Positions 45,129 through 52,998 of a stretch of 64,000 nucleotides of DNA are shown piece by piece. Source of the DNA: Polymorphospora lycopeni (GTDB lineage: Bacteria; Actinomycetota; Actinomycetes; Mycobacteriales; Micromonosporaceae); contig NZ_JBCGDC010000009.1 of assembly GCF_042237075.1 (NCBI RefSeq), forward strand, positions 43,868 through 107,867. The letters are read 5' to 3'. Position numbers and translations under genes: made by a program. Positions within the stretch are counted from its first letter, which is position 1, and each line of letters opens with the position of its first letter. Below the pieces are notes generated by a model. That model was given only the letters and a program-made list of their open reading frames with translations. It was not told the DNA's origin and did not search any database.

Positions 45129-46225
45129 AGTCCCAGGAGAGCCTGTTCACCGCAGCCATCGAGTCCGCACACATCTTCGACAACGCCGTCCGCGAGGTGT
45201 CCCAGACCTCCGGCCTGCTCTCGGCGCTGACCCATTTCCAGACGGTCGACGACGTCGTACGCCGGCTGGCCTTCCGGGCCGAGCGCACCGAACAGGTACG
45301 GCACCTGCTGAAGGTCCTGGTCGCCACCGGCGCCGCCGAGGAACGGCAGATCAAGGGCCAGACCGTCTACCGCGCGGTCAAGCAGCCGGCCACCGCGCTG
45401 CCGGAGCGCTACCAGCCCCGCTACGAGAACCTGACCTCGTGGTACGGCGAAGGCCACGCCGAGCTGATCCGTAACGGCAACAAGGGCATGCTCGGCGACG
45501 ACCTGTCGTTCATGCGCTCGCCCGACGCCGCCATCGCGTTCAACCGCGATTTCGAGCACGCCTGGCGCACCAACCTGCAGAACCCGCTCTACGAGTTCGG
45601 CCGGATGATCGCCGTACGCGAACTCGCGTCGCGCGGCCACCGCTTCCTCGACCTGGCCTGCGGCCCCGGTTTCGGGGCGATGCGGCTGGCCGAGTTCTCC
45701 GAGCAGCCCGCCACCATCGTCTGCGTCGACAAGTCGGCGGACTTCCTCGACATCGCGCGGACCAACGTCTACCCGCAGGCGTCCGTCACGTTCATCGAAC
45801 GCGACCTCAACACCGGCCTGCCGCCGGTCGTGCCCGGCTCGTTCGACGGCGTGCTGTTCAACGGCGCCTTCCACTTCATGCAGGACCAGCCGGCCCGGCT
45901 GCGGGAGATCTGGCAGGCGCTACGGCCCGGCGGCGTCTTCGTGCTCGGGCACTGCTTCAGCTACAGCGGCTTCGCCGACGAGGCGATGCACGACTTCTAC
46001 TTCTCGCTGCTGCGGGACAAGGCATACGTCCTGCCGTGGGCCACCCTCAAGGACGTCGTCACCGAGGTCGGATTCTCGATCTTCAAGGAGCTGCACCGCG
46101 GCAGCCACAGCTACCTCATCGCCGAACGCCCTGTCGGCGCCATCGGCCCCGCGATCCAGACCGACTTCACCGACCTGGCCGCCCAGGTGAAGGTCCTCGG
46201 GGGTGATGCATGCCAAGAGCAATGA
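45125..46225 (+). CDS. SAM-dependent methyltransferase with N-terminal winged-helix region
   Basis: 366 aa; the ATG overlaps the previous stop as ATGA. Residues 1-95 form a helical winged-helix-like domain (VSQTSGLLSALTHF; QVRHLLKVLVATGAAEER) like the dimerization domain of small-molecule O-methyltransferases. The Rossmann domain has FLDLACGPGFGAMRLAEF (motif I), IVCVDKSADFLDIA (motif II) and ALRPGGVFVLGHCF. The acceptor is not predictable. It lies between two phosphodiesterase-superfamily genes with coupled translation, so it probably modifies the same intermediate. Confidence 0.82.
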   Translation: MKSQESLFTAAIESAHIFDNAVREVSQTSGLLSALTHFQTVDDVVRRLAFRAERTEQVRHLLKVLVATGAAEERQIKGQTVYRAVKQPATALPERYQPRYENLTSWYGEGHAELIRNGNKGMLGDDLSFMRSPDAAIAFNRDFEHAWRTNLQNPLYEFGRMIAVRELASRGHRFLDLACGPGFGAMRLAEFSEQPATIVCVDKSADFLDIARTNVYPQASVTFIERDLNTGLPPVVPGSFDGVLFNGAFHFMQDQPARLREIWQALRPGGVFVLGHCFSYSGFADEAMHDFYFSLLRDKAYVLPWATLKDVVTEVGFSIFKELHRGSHSYLIAERPVGAIGPAIQTDFTDLAAQVKVLGGDACQEQ

Positions 46226-47631
46226 TCATCGGGCTCGACTGTCTGGTGCCCGACGTGCTCGAGGCGCCGATGGACGCCCTCATGCCCACGGTCGCCGGCC
46301 TGGCCCGGCGCGGCATCGGCGGCGTCCTGCGCAGCACGCTGCCGCCGATCACCGTACCGGCCTGGACCAGCATGCTGACCGGCCGCGACCCCGGCGAACT
46401 CGGCGTCTACGGCTTCCGTAACCGGCGCAGCTTCGGCTACGACGACCTCGTCATGGCCAACTCGACGTCGGTGCGCCTGCCCCGGCTGTGGGACCGGCTC
46501 ACCTCGGCCGGCCGGCCGAGCATCGTCGTCGGCGTACCGCAGACCTCACCGCCACCGGCCATCGACGGCGTGCTGGTGTCCGGCTTCGAAGGGCCGATCG
46601 CCGGCGGCACCTACACCCACCCGGCCGGCCTCACCACCGAGATCGAGCAGGTGGTCGGCGAATACCTCTTCGACATCCCCGACTTCCGTTCGGCGGGCCT
46701 GCCCGACGTGCTGCGGACCGCCCGGCTGATGACCGAACGCCGCTTCACGCTCATGCGCCACCTGGTGACCACCCGCGACTGGGACTTCGCGATGCTCCAC
46801 GAGATCGCGCCCGACCGGATGCACCACTGCTTCTGGCGCTACCACGACGACCAGCACCCCGGCCACCCACCTGACTCGCCCTACCGCGACGCGATCCGCG
46901 ACTACTACCGGTTCCTCGACGAGCGGGTCGCCGAACTGATCGACGCCGCCGGACCCGAGACGGCCGTGCTCGTCGCCTCCGACCACGGCGCCACCGCCAT
47001 GCACGGCGGCGTCTGCGTCAACGAGATCCTTCGCGCGGCCGGGCTGCTCACCCTGCACACCGAGCCGGACGGACCCACCCCGCTGACCGCCGGCATGGTC
47101 GACTGGTCCCGCACCAAGGTCTGGGGCGAGGGCGGCTACTACGCCCGGATCTTCCTCAACATCGCCGGCCGCGAGCCGGCCGGCATCGTCCCCCGCGAGC
47201 AGGTGCCCGAACTGATCGACCAGCTCCGCGAGCTGTTCGGCGTCACCGACCTCGGTCCCGCCGGCATCCTGCGCAACGCCGTACACACCCCCGCCGAGCT
47301 GTACCGCCGGGTCCGCGGCATCCCGCCGGACCTGCTGGCCTTCTTCGGCGAGGAGAAGTGGCGGGCGATCGGCAGCGTCGGCTTCGGACAGACCTGGGTA
47401 CGGACCAACGACACCGGCGTCGACGAGGCCAACCACTCGCGGAACGGGATGTTCGCCCTCGCGGCCCCCGGCCTGCAAGCCGGCGCGCCGCGCACCGCCT
47501 CCATCCTCGACGTGACCCCGACAATGCTCGACCTGCTCGGACTCGAACCCGACCCGACCCTGCCGGGGGAGAGCATGCTCGCCCACCAGCCGCTCGCGCT
47601 GGTGGCCGACCGCGGCGAGGTGGACGCATGA
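46210..47631 (+). CDS. Second alkaline-phosphatase-superfamily phosphohydrolase/phosphodiesterase
   Basis: 473 aa from ATG 46210 (GGGGGTG upstream); ATG 46222, which makes an ATGA overlap with the methyltransferase stop, is an alternative. Superfamily motifs: MIIGLDCLVPD (metal Asp), PPITVPAWTSMLTGRDPGEL with the nucleophile, VLVASDHGATAMHG (metal Asp-His). The layout resembles predicted phosphohydrolase/phosphomutase proteins (COG3379) and is shorter than its paralogue at 43203. No signal peptide or membrane span. Its stop overlaps the start of the first of two 25-codon repeat ORFs. Confidence 0.82.
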   Translation: MPRAMIIGLDCLVPDVLEAPMDALMPTVAGLARRGIGGVLRSTLPPITVPAWTSMLTGRDPGELGVYGFRNRRSFGYDDLVMANSTSVRLPRLWDRLTSAGRPSIVVGVPQTSPPPAIDGVLVSGFEGPIAGGTYTHPAGLTTEIEQVVGEYLFDIPDFRSAGLPDVLRTARLMTERRFTLMRHLVTTRDWDFAMLHEIAPDRMHHCFWRYHDDQHPGHPPDSPYRDAIRDYYRFLDERVAELIDAAGPETAVLVASDHGATAMHGGVCVNEILRAAGLLTLHTEPDGPTPLTAGMVDWSRTKVWGEGGYYARIFLNIAGREPAGIVPREQVPELIDQLRELFGVTDLGPAGILRNAVHTPAELYRRVRGIPPDLLAFFGEEKWRAIGSVGFGQTWVRTNDTGVDEANHSRNGMFALAAPGLQAGAPRTASILDVTPTMLDLLGLEPDPTLPGESMLAHQPLALVADRGEVDA

Positions 47632-47775
47632 GCGAGCGGAGCGAGGGAATCAGCCGGCCCAGGAGCAGTCAGGCAACCGCCGAGCGGAGCGAGGTGGGTG
47701 CATGAGCGAGCGGAGCGAGGGAATCAGCCGGCCCAGGAATAGTCAGGCAACCGCCGAGCGGAGCGAGGTGGGTGC
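47628..47775 (+). repeat. Two tandem 74-bp repeats, each a 25-codon ORF coupled by ATGA overlaps
   Basis: The unit beginning at ATG 47628 is repeated at ATG 47702 with two changes, and the downstream gene's ATG (47776) follows at the same 74-bp period. Each unit is a complete micro-ORF, MSERSEGISRP onward to ERSEVGA and stop. Every junction is an ATGA: the upstream gene's stop with micro-ORF 1, micro-ORF 1 with 2, and 2 with the FemAB-like gene. A 78-nt ORF sharing 4 nt gives exactly 74. The unit also contains short inner repeats of GAGCGGAGCGAGG that could serve as a ribosome site. The likely explanation is a mobile or dispersed repeat inserted at a stop/start overlap without breaking coupling; whether peptides are made is unknown. 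Confidence 0.85.
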
Positions 47776-48960
47776 ATGACCACGGCGGTGCAGCAGCTAC
47801 GGTGCTGGGCCGAGCTGGCGGACGACCGCCCGCCCTACCAGTCCCCGCAGTGGTACACGGCGGCCGGCTGGCTGCCCCGTACCCGGCTGCTCACCGCCGG
47901 GCCGGCGGCCGTACCCGTCTGGACGCTGCACCGCGACCGGGGCCCGCACTACTTCCACGACCCCGTGGAACTGGTCACCGGCCGTCGTGAGGAACCCTTC
48001 CTGCGCGACGACCGCGAGTTGGCCGCCGCCGTACGCCGGGCCACCGCCGACGCCTCGGTACTGCTCACCATGAGCCCGTACGGCTACCGTGGCGGCGCCC
48101 TCGGCGGGCGGCACGCCAGCCCGGCCGACCTGGCCGAACTCGTGGCCCGGATGCTCGACCACGCGAGGGCGGCCGGTGCCTCGATCGTCGCCTCGCACTA
48201 CCTGTTCGACGAGGACGACGACGCCTGGCTGACGGCGCTGACCGAGGCCGGCGGACTGCGCCTCGTGACCGGTGCCGACGCCGTACTCGACGTCGCCTGG
48301 CCCGACCTGGCCGGCTACTGGCACTGGCTCGGGCAGTCCCGCCGGTCGCTGCGCCGGGGCCGCAACATCCCCGACGGACGGCTCGACTGGGAGGTCACCG
48401 AGGCGGCCGGGCTGCCGGAGCCGCAGCGGGGCATCCCCGAACTCCTGCGCGGGTACGCCACCCGGTTCGACCCGGTGGCCCCCGCACCCGCCGCCCTGTT
48501 CCAGGAACTCGCCGACGGATACACCCTGCCGCGGACCGTGCTCTCGGTCCGTGAACCCGGCCGGCCCGCCCGCAGCGCCGCGGTCGTGCTCCGCCGGGCC
48601 GACACCCTCTACGCGAAGTTCTTCGGCAGCGGCGACCCACGCGCCGACTACCTGCCGCTGGCCTACCCACGACTGATCTCGTACGCGATCGACCGGGGCT
48701 TCCGGCGCATCGAGTACGGCGGCGGATCGCACCAGGCCAAGCTGATGCGCGGAGCCCGGCTCCGGCCGTGCTGGGGCGTCCTGTTCGTCCTCGACCAGCG
48801 GCTGCGGGCCGACATCGAGGCGCTGGCCGTCCGGGTGTCGACCCGCAAACAGGCGTACTTCGCCGATCTCGTCCAGAGCTGGCAGGTTGCAACCCTGCCG
48901 GTAAATCCCGCGTTCGCGGGCAGTGGTCTTCACGGATCGTCACCAGGAGGCAGCCAATGA
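47776..48960 (+). CDS. FemAB-like/GNAT-fold transferase (peptidoglycan-recognition family type)
   Basis: 394 aa; ATG overlaps the second repeat ORF's stop. The C-terminal half shows the FemAB/BioF2-like pattern: TLYAKFFGSGDPRADYLPLA, LISYAIDRGFRRIEYGG, then HQAKLMRGARLRPCWG. Double-GNAT proteins of this kind include FemX and relatives that transfer amino acids from aminoacyl-tRNA to amines (for example PacB in pacidamycin). Other members are ordinary acyltransferases, so tRNA use is inference. Its stop overlaps the start of the radical SAM-aaRS fusion (ATGA), which strengthens the idea of a shared aminoacyl donor. A second, shorter FemAB-like protein lies at 52055. Confidence 0.75.
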   Translation: MTTAVQQLRCWAELADDRPPYQSPQWYTAAGWLPRTRLLTAGPAAVPVWTLHRDRGPHYFHDPVELVTGRREEPFLRDDRELAAAVRRATADASVLLTMSPYGYRGGALGGRHASPADLAELVARMLDHARAAGASIVASHYLFDEDDDAWLTALTEAGGLRLVTGADAVLDVAWPDLAGYWHWLGQSRRSLRRGRNIPDGRLDWEVTEAAGLPEPQRGIPELLRGYATRFDPVAPAPAALFQELADGYTLPRTVLSVREPGRPARSAAVVLRRADTLYAKFFGSGDPRADYLPLAYPRLISYAIDRGFRRIEYGGGSHQAKLMRGARLRPCWGVLFVLDQRLRADIEALAVRVSTRKQAYFADLVQSWQVATLPVNPAFAGSGLHGSSPGGSQ

Positions 48961-51536
48961 GTTGCAGCAGCGAGGACGCGCGCTTCGCGGTCCAGCAGGT
49001 GCCCAACGAGCGTTGGCGCCAGGCCACCGCGGCCAACCTGGCCGCCGACCATCTCAACGGCTACGACCTGTGGACGATGGCGTTCCTGGAGGGCCGTTCG
49101 GACTGGGAGGAGACGCGGGACTTCCTGCTCTCCGCCTCCCGCGACGAACTCACCGAACTGGTGGAGAAGACCCGCGGCGAAAGCCTCGCGTTCCTGGTCA
49201 TGATGATGACCGGCGCCTGCAACGCCGACTGTCCCATCTGTTTCACCGACCGTCGCCGCAAGCGCGGCGAGACCACCGTCGAGCAGCGCGACCGGTTGCT
49301 GCGGGAGGCCGCCGGGCTGGGTGCCGGCTACGTCTACGTGCCGGGTGAGGGCGAGCCGACCATCGACCGCGGCTGGTGGCAGTTCCTGGAGACCTGCAAG
49401 GACACCGGCCTGGAGGCGATCGTCTTCACCAACGGGCTGATCTTCTCCGACTCGGCGACCAGCGAGAAGTACTGGGGCTGCCAGCCGGAGGAGGCCATCG
49501 AACGCCTCGCCGACTACCCGGTCTCGTTCTACGTCAAGATGTGGAGCACCGAACCCGAGCTGGTCGGCCGGATGATGGGGATCAACGCCGACAAATACCG
49601 GTTCACCGACTACGACGGCGTACGGGTGCCGCTGGGCATGGCCCGGCTGCTCGACCGCTACCCGCGCCAGCGGCTCGGCATCGAGGTCGTCGTCGAGGGC
49701 CGCAACGCCGACGAGGTCGTCGACACCATCGTCCCGTTCGCCGAGCGGCACGACCTCTCCCGCATCGTGGAGATCATCCAGCACAACGGGCGGACGCTCG
49801 GCAACCCCACGTACGACCCGACGCCGGCCCAGGTCGCCCGGGCCACGCCCCTGCTGAGCCCGACCAGCTGCACGGTCGCCACCTGCAAGGCGGTGGTCAC
49901 CTCGCGCGGCTACCTCTCGCCCCGGATCGCGATCCTGGAGACGCAGTTGCCGACCGGCGCCCGGCACATCGACGACGGTTCGCTGTGGGACCTGCTGCAC
50001 GGCACCGACTACCTCGTACAGCGCCGCTACGAGCAGAGCTGCCTGTGCGAGAGCGAGCCGGTGTCGCTGGCCGAGGCCGGCACCCCGACCCTGATCGGCC
50101 CGCAGAGCGTGGTGCCGCCGCAGCTCGCGGACCTGATCGACCCGATGCGGCCGACCGCGACCGCGACGGCCAACGAATTCACCAGCACCAGCACCGTCGC
50201 CGACCTTCTCGGCGGCCGGGTCGAGCACGGCACGGTCGTCCGCGTCGTCGGCCGGGCGCTGCCCGTCGGCCCCGGCCTGGTCCAGCTCGCCGATGGGCCG
50301 GACACGGTCTCGGCCAGCGGCGTCGAGGTCGCGGCGTACTCCTGGGTGGGGGTCGAGGGGACCTGGGACGGCCTGCTCGGCGCCCTGCGGGCCACCGACA
50401 CCACGGTGATCAAGGAGTCGATGCGGCAGCCGATCAGCCGGGTGGTGTCGGAGTTCGCCATGGTCCGGCAGCCGGAGCTGCTGCGTTCCGTGATCGACCG
50501 CTCGGCCCTGACCGCGCTGCTGCGCAACCGGCTCACCGAACGCGGCTACCTGGAGGTGAGCACGCCGATGCTCACCGTCAACGGCGACATGGGACACGTC
50601 AGCCAGGCCCAGACCGAGCCGGTCCTCGGCCGCCGCTTCCACCTGCGCACCGACCCGGAGGAATACCTCAAGCGATACCTGACCGCCGGACTGCCGGCCG
50701 TCTTCGAGGTCTCCACGAACGTTCGCGCCGACAAGCCCGGCGACTGGCACCTGGTCGAGTTCCAGTCGGTCGAGTACTACCGGCGGCTGATGACGCTCGA
50801 CGAGTCCATCGAGGTCGCCGACGAACTGGTCCGTGAGGGTCTGCGCGCGTTCGGTCCGCCGATCACCTCGTGGTCCGGGGTGATCCTGCACCCGGACCGG
50901 CCGTTCAACCGGATGCGGTACGCCGAAGCGTTCCAGAGCGTCCTCGGCGTGGACCTGTCGGCCGAGGAGTGCGCCACCGCCAACGGTCTCGCCGCGGCCC
51001 TCCGTACGGCCGGCTGCGAGATCGAGGTGCCGGAGCAGCTCGTCGGGTGGCGCCGGGCCTGGCTGGAGGCGGCCTTCGACGGACACGTCCTGCCGAAGAT
51101 CCGGCAACCGTTGTGGATCACCCACTTCCCGGCCGAACTCGCGGTGCAGGCCCGGCTCGACCAGGCCGACCCGCGCTACGCGCTGCGGGCCGAGCTGTAT
51201 CTGCCCGGCGGCCTGGAACTGGCCAACGTCTACGAGAACCTGGTCGACGGCGCCGAACTGCGGGCGCAGTACAACACCAGGCGCAGCCACCGGGTGGCCG
51301 CCGGAATGTCGCACGTGGCCACCAACGAGGCGCTGATGACCAGCGCCGAGGCCAGCATGCCGCCGATGTCCGGCGGCGCGATCGGTATCGACCGGGTGCT
51401 GATGGTGGCCCTCGGCCACGCCAGCGCCGGCGGCGGTCTGCTCTTCGGCCGGGAGGGGTTCGCCGAACTCAAGTCCGAGCACTCGGTCTGCGGCAGCGAC
51501 GGCGGCTGCGGAAGCTGCGGCGGGGGATGTCGTTGA
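48957..51536 (+). CDS. Radical SAM enzyme fused to a class II aminoacyl-tRNA synthetase-like (LysRS/EpmA-type) domain
   Basis: 859 aa; ATG with an AGGAGG site. The radical SAM half has the cluster motif CNADCPIC at residues 88-95, a GEGEP segment and later Cys pairs (SPTSCTVATCK; SCLCES) that could bind auxiliary iron-sulfur clusters. Residues about 410-490 look like an OB-fold. From about 510 the class II catalytic core is clear: motif 1 region (LLRNRLTERGYLEVSTPML), motif 2 (FEVSTNVRA, then HLVEFQSVEYY) and motif 3 (SGGAIGIDRVLMVALG), most like LysRS/EpmA. The tail has four cysteines (residues about 845-858, C-x5-C-x2-C-x3-C). EF-P modification uses separate radical SAM (EpmB) and aaRS-like (EpmA) proteins; here both activities are on one chain. 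I infer activation of an amino acid that the radical domain makes or modifies. Confidence 0.88.
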   Translation: MSCSSEDARFAVQQVPNERWRQATAANLAADHLNGYDLWTMAFLEGRSDWEETRDFLLSASRDELTELVEKTRGESLAFLVMMMTGACNADCPICFTDRRRKRGETTVEQRDRLLREAAGLGAGYVYVPGEGEPTIDRGWWQFLETCKDTGLEAIVFTNGLIFSDSATSEKYWGCQPEEAIERLADYPVSFYVKMWSTEPELVGRMMGINADKYRFTDYDGVRVPLGMARLLDRYPRQRLGIEVVVEGRNADEVVDTIVPFAERHDLSRIVEIIQHNGRTLGNPTYDPTPAQVARATPLLSPTSCTVATCKAVVTSRGYLSPRIAILETQLPTGARHIDDGSLWDLLHGTDYLVQRRYEQSCLCESEPVSLAEAGTPTLIGPQSVVPPQLADLIDPMRPTATATANEFTSTSTVADLLGGRVEHGTVVRVVGRALPVGPGLVQLADGPDTVSASGVEVAAYSWVGVEGTWDGLLGALRATDTTVIKESMRQPISRVVSEFAMVRQPELLRSVIDRSALTALLRNRLTERGYLEVSTPMLTVNGDMGHVSQAQTEPVLGRRFHLRTDPEEYLKRYLTAGLPAVFEVSTNVRADKPGDWHLVEFQSVEYYRRLMTLDESIEVADELVREGLRAFGPPITSWSGVILHPDRPFNRMRYAEAFQSVLGVDLSAEECATANGLAAALRTAGCEIEVPEQLVGWRRAWLEAAFDGHVLPKIRQPLWITHFPAELAVQARLDQADPRYALRAELYLPGGLELANVYENLVDGAELRAQYNTRRSHRVAAGMSHVATNEALMTSAEASMPPMSGGAIGIDRVLMVALGHASAGGGLLFGREGFAELKSEHSVCGSDGGCGSCGGGCR

Positions 51537-52024
51537 CAGTCACCGTCCAACTGCTCGACACCCCCGACGCGGGTGAGGTGTTCCGTGCCGGCGCCGCACA
51601 TCCCGTACTCGGTGAACTGATCGATCTGGGCACCTCGGCGGTGCTGGTGGTCGAACCCACGACCACGGTCGCGGCGGCGGTCACCGACTGCTGCGCCGCG
51701 CTCGGGCCGGACGTTTCGCTGACCCGGTCAGCCGGGCCGCTGCCGGCCGGCCTGCGCGACGACCTGGCGACCCGCAGCGGCAAGGAGGCGGTCTTCGTCG
51801 TACTGCCGCTGTCCGAGGCCGAGGCGCTGGTGGTGGCGGCCGGCCCCGACCTGCCGTCGATGGGGCCGCTGCCGTCGTGCGACCTGGAACGGTTCCGGGC
51901 GAGCCTGCGCACCGCGCTCGGCGACCCGCAGGAGGAGAGCCTTTTCACCGAACCCCACTTCGACACCGACCAGGACGAGGAGCGCCGGCTCAATGAGCGT
52001 CTTCGCCAACTCTATGGAGACTGA
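51527..52024 (+). CDS. 165-aa protein of unknown function
   Basis: The ATG lies inside the end of the radical SAM fusion gene (10-bp overlap), so translation is coupled. I do not recognise the family. The sequence has an alpha/beta look, with VTVQLLDTP, SAVLVVEPTTTVAAAV, EAVFVVLPL and EALVVAAGP as candidate strands. It ends with a charged tail rich in Asp, Glu and Arg (DTDQDEERRLNERLRQLYGD). There are two cysteines in DCCAAL and one in PSCDLERF. No membrane segment or signal. Position between the radical SAM-aaRS fusion and a FemAB-like protein suggests a partner or carrier protein for them. A RiPP precursor is unlikely given the globular look. Confidence 0.7.
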   Translation: MSLTVTVQLLDTPDAGEVFRAGAAHPVLGELIDLGTSAVLVVEPTTTVAAAVTDCCAALGPDVSLTRSAGPLPAGLRDDLATRSGKEAVFVVLPLSEAEALVVAAGPDLPSMGPLPSCDLERFRASLRTALGDPQEESLFTEPHFDTDQDEERRLNERLRQLYGD

Positions 52025-52054
52025 CCGGGGCCGCCCGGCCCGGTCGGTGGGGCG

Positions 52055-52978
52055 GTGAACGTGCAGACCACCGAACTGGTCGGGCTGCGGATGGCGACCG
52101 TCGGTGTCCGGGAGGCGCTGGACACCGACTGGTCGGGCCACCAGTCCGACATCGACCTGATCCGGGTCGACCGGCCGGACCCCGGCGCCTGGGCCGACCT
52201 GGCCGCGGCCGGTTTCGTGGTGAAGCCGGACCGGGTCACCTGGCTCGCCGACACCGGCGCCGACGAACGCGACTTCCTGTCCCGGATCTCCCGCAAGGAG
52301 CGCGAGGGGGTGTCCAAGGCCCGCCGCGCGGTGGCCGCCGCCGAGCTGACCTGGCGGCAGGCACCGCTCGACGAGGCCGGTTGGCACGCGTTCCTCGGGC
52401 TCTACACCGACGCGGTGTCGCGGCTGCGCAACGGTCTTCCGGTGGCCGGCGCGCACTGGGCGGCCATCAGCGCCAAGCTCGACCGGTTCTTCCTGATCGG
52501 TGCCTACCGGGGCGACGACCTGCGGGGCGCGGCGATCGGCGAGTTCTGCCCCGAGGCCGCCGTCACCCGGGTCCGGTTCTCCGCCGTCGCCGGCGAGCAG
52601 CGCAACGCCAGCCTGTCCCGGGTGATCTACCTGGAGGCGGTGCGGGCCGCCCGCGAGGCCGGTTACCCCCGGGTCACCCTCGGCAACGACCCCAACCTGT
52701 ACGGGCACCTGGTGATGCCCGGCCTCTTCGCGTTCAAGGCCCGTCTCGGCTTCGTCCCGGTGCCGTCCACCCTCGTCGACCCCGCCGACGGATGGGACGT
52801 GGCCGACCTGCTGCTGTCGATGAAGCCGCTCACCGACCCGGCGTTCATGCTCGGCTACCCGGCCACCGGAAAGGGACCCGACCTGGATTTCCACTTCTTC
52901 AGCCGGACCGACGACATCGACACCCGACTGTTCACCACCTGCCGGCCGGCGCCGACCCACGCGCACCGGATCGCCTAG
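52055..52978 (+). CDS. FemAB/GNAT-like acyl- or aminoacyltransferase
   Basis: 307 aa from the GTG at 52055, 30 bp after the previous stop. The C-terminal part contains a GNAT/FemAB core: RFFLIGAYRGDDLRGAAIGEF, ASLSRVIYLEAVRAAREAG, LGNDPNLYGHLVMPGLFAFK, then LGFVPVP, which resembles FemAB-type C-terminal domains. The N-terminal part has SRISRKEREGVSKARR, also typical of FemAB proteins. Together with the FemAB-like gene at 47776 it brackets the radical SAM-aaRS fusion, so the two may act in sequence on an aminoacyl donor. A simple acetyltransferase remains possible. Confidence 0.75.
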   Translation: MNVQTTELVGLRMATVGVREALDTDWSGHQSDIDLIRVDRPDPGAWADLAAAGFVVKPDRVTWLADTGADERDFLSRISRKEREGVSKARRAVAAAELTWRQAPLDEAGWHAFLGLYTDAVSRLRNGLPVAGAHWAAISAKLDRFFLIGAYRGDDLRGAAIGEFCPEAAVTRVRFSAVAGEQRNASLSRVIYLEAVRAAREAGYPRVTLGNDPNLYGHLVMPGLFAFKARLGFVPVPSTLVDPADGWDVADLLLSMKPLTDPAFMLGYPATGKGPDLDFHFFSRTDDIDTRLFTTCRPAPTHAHRIA

Positions 52979-52998
52979 AAAGAAACGAGGAGCATTCC

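Noticed and set aside
47628..47775. CRISPR-like reading of the tandem repeat
   Set aside because: Only two units, without spacers, each a complete micro-ORF; no cas genes.
48930..51482. 850-codon minus-strand frame
   Set aside because: Antisense shadow of the radical SAM-aaRS fusion gene.
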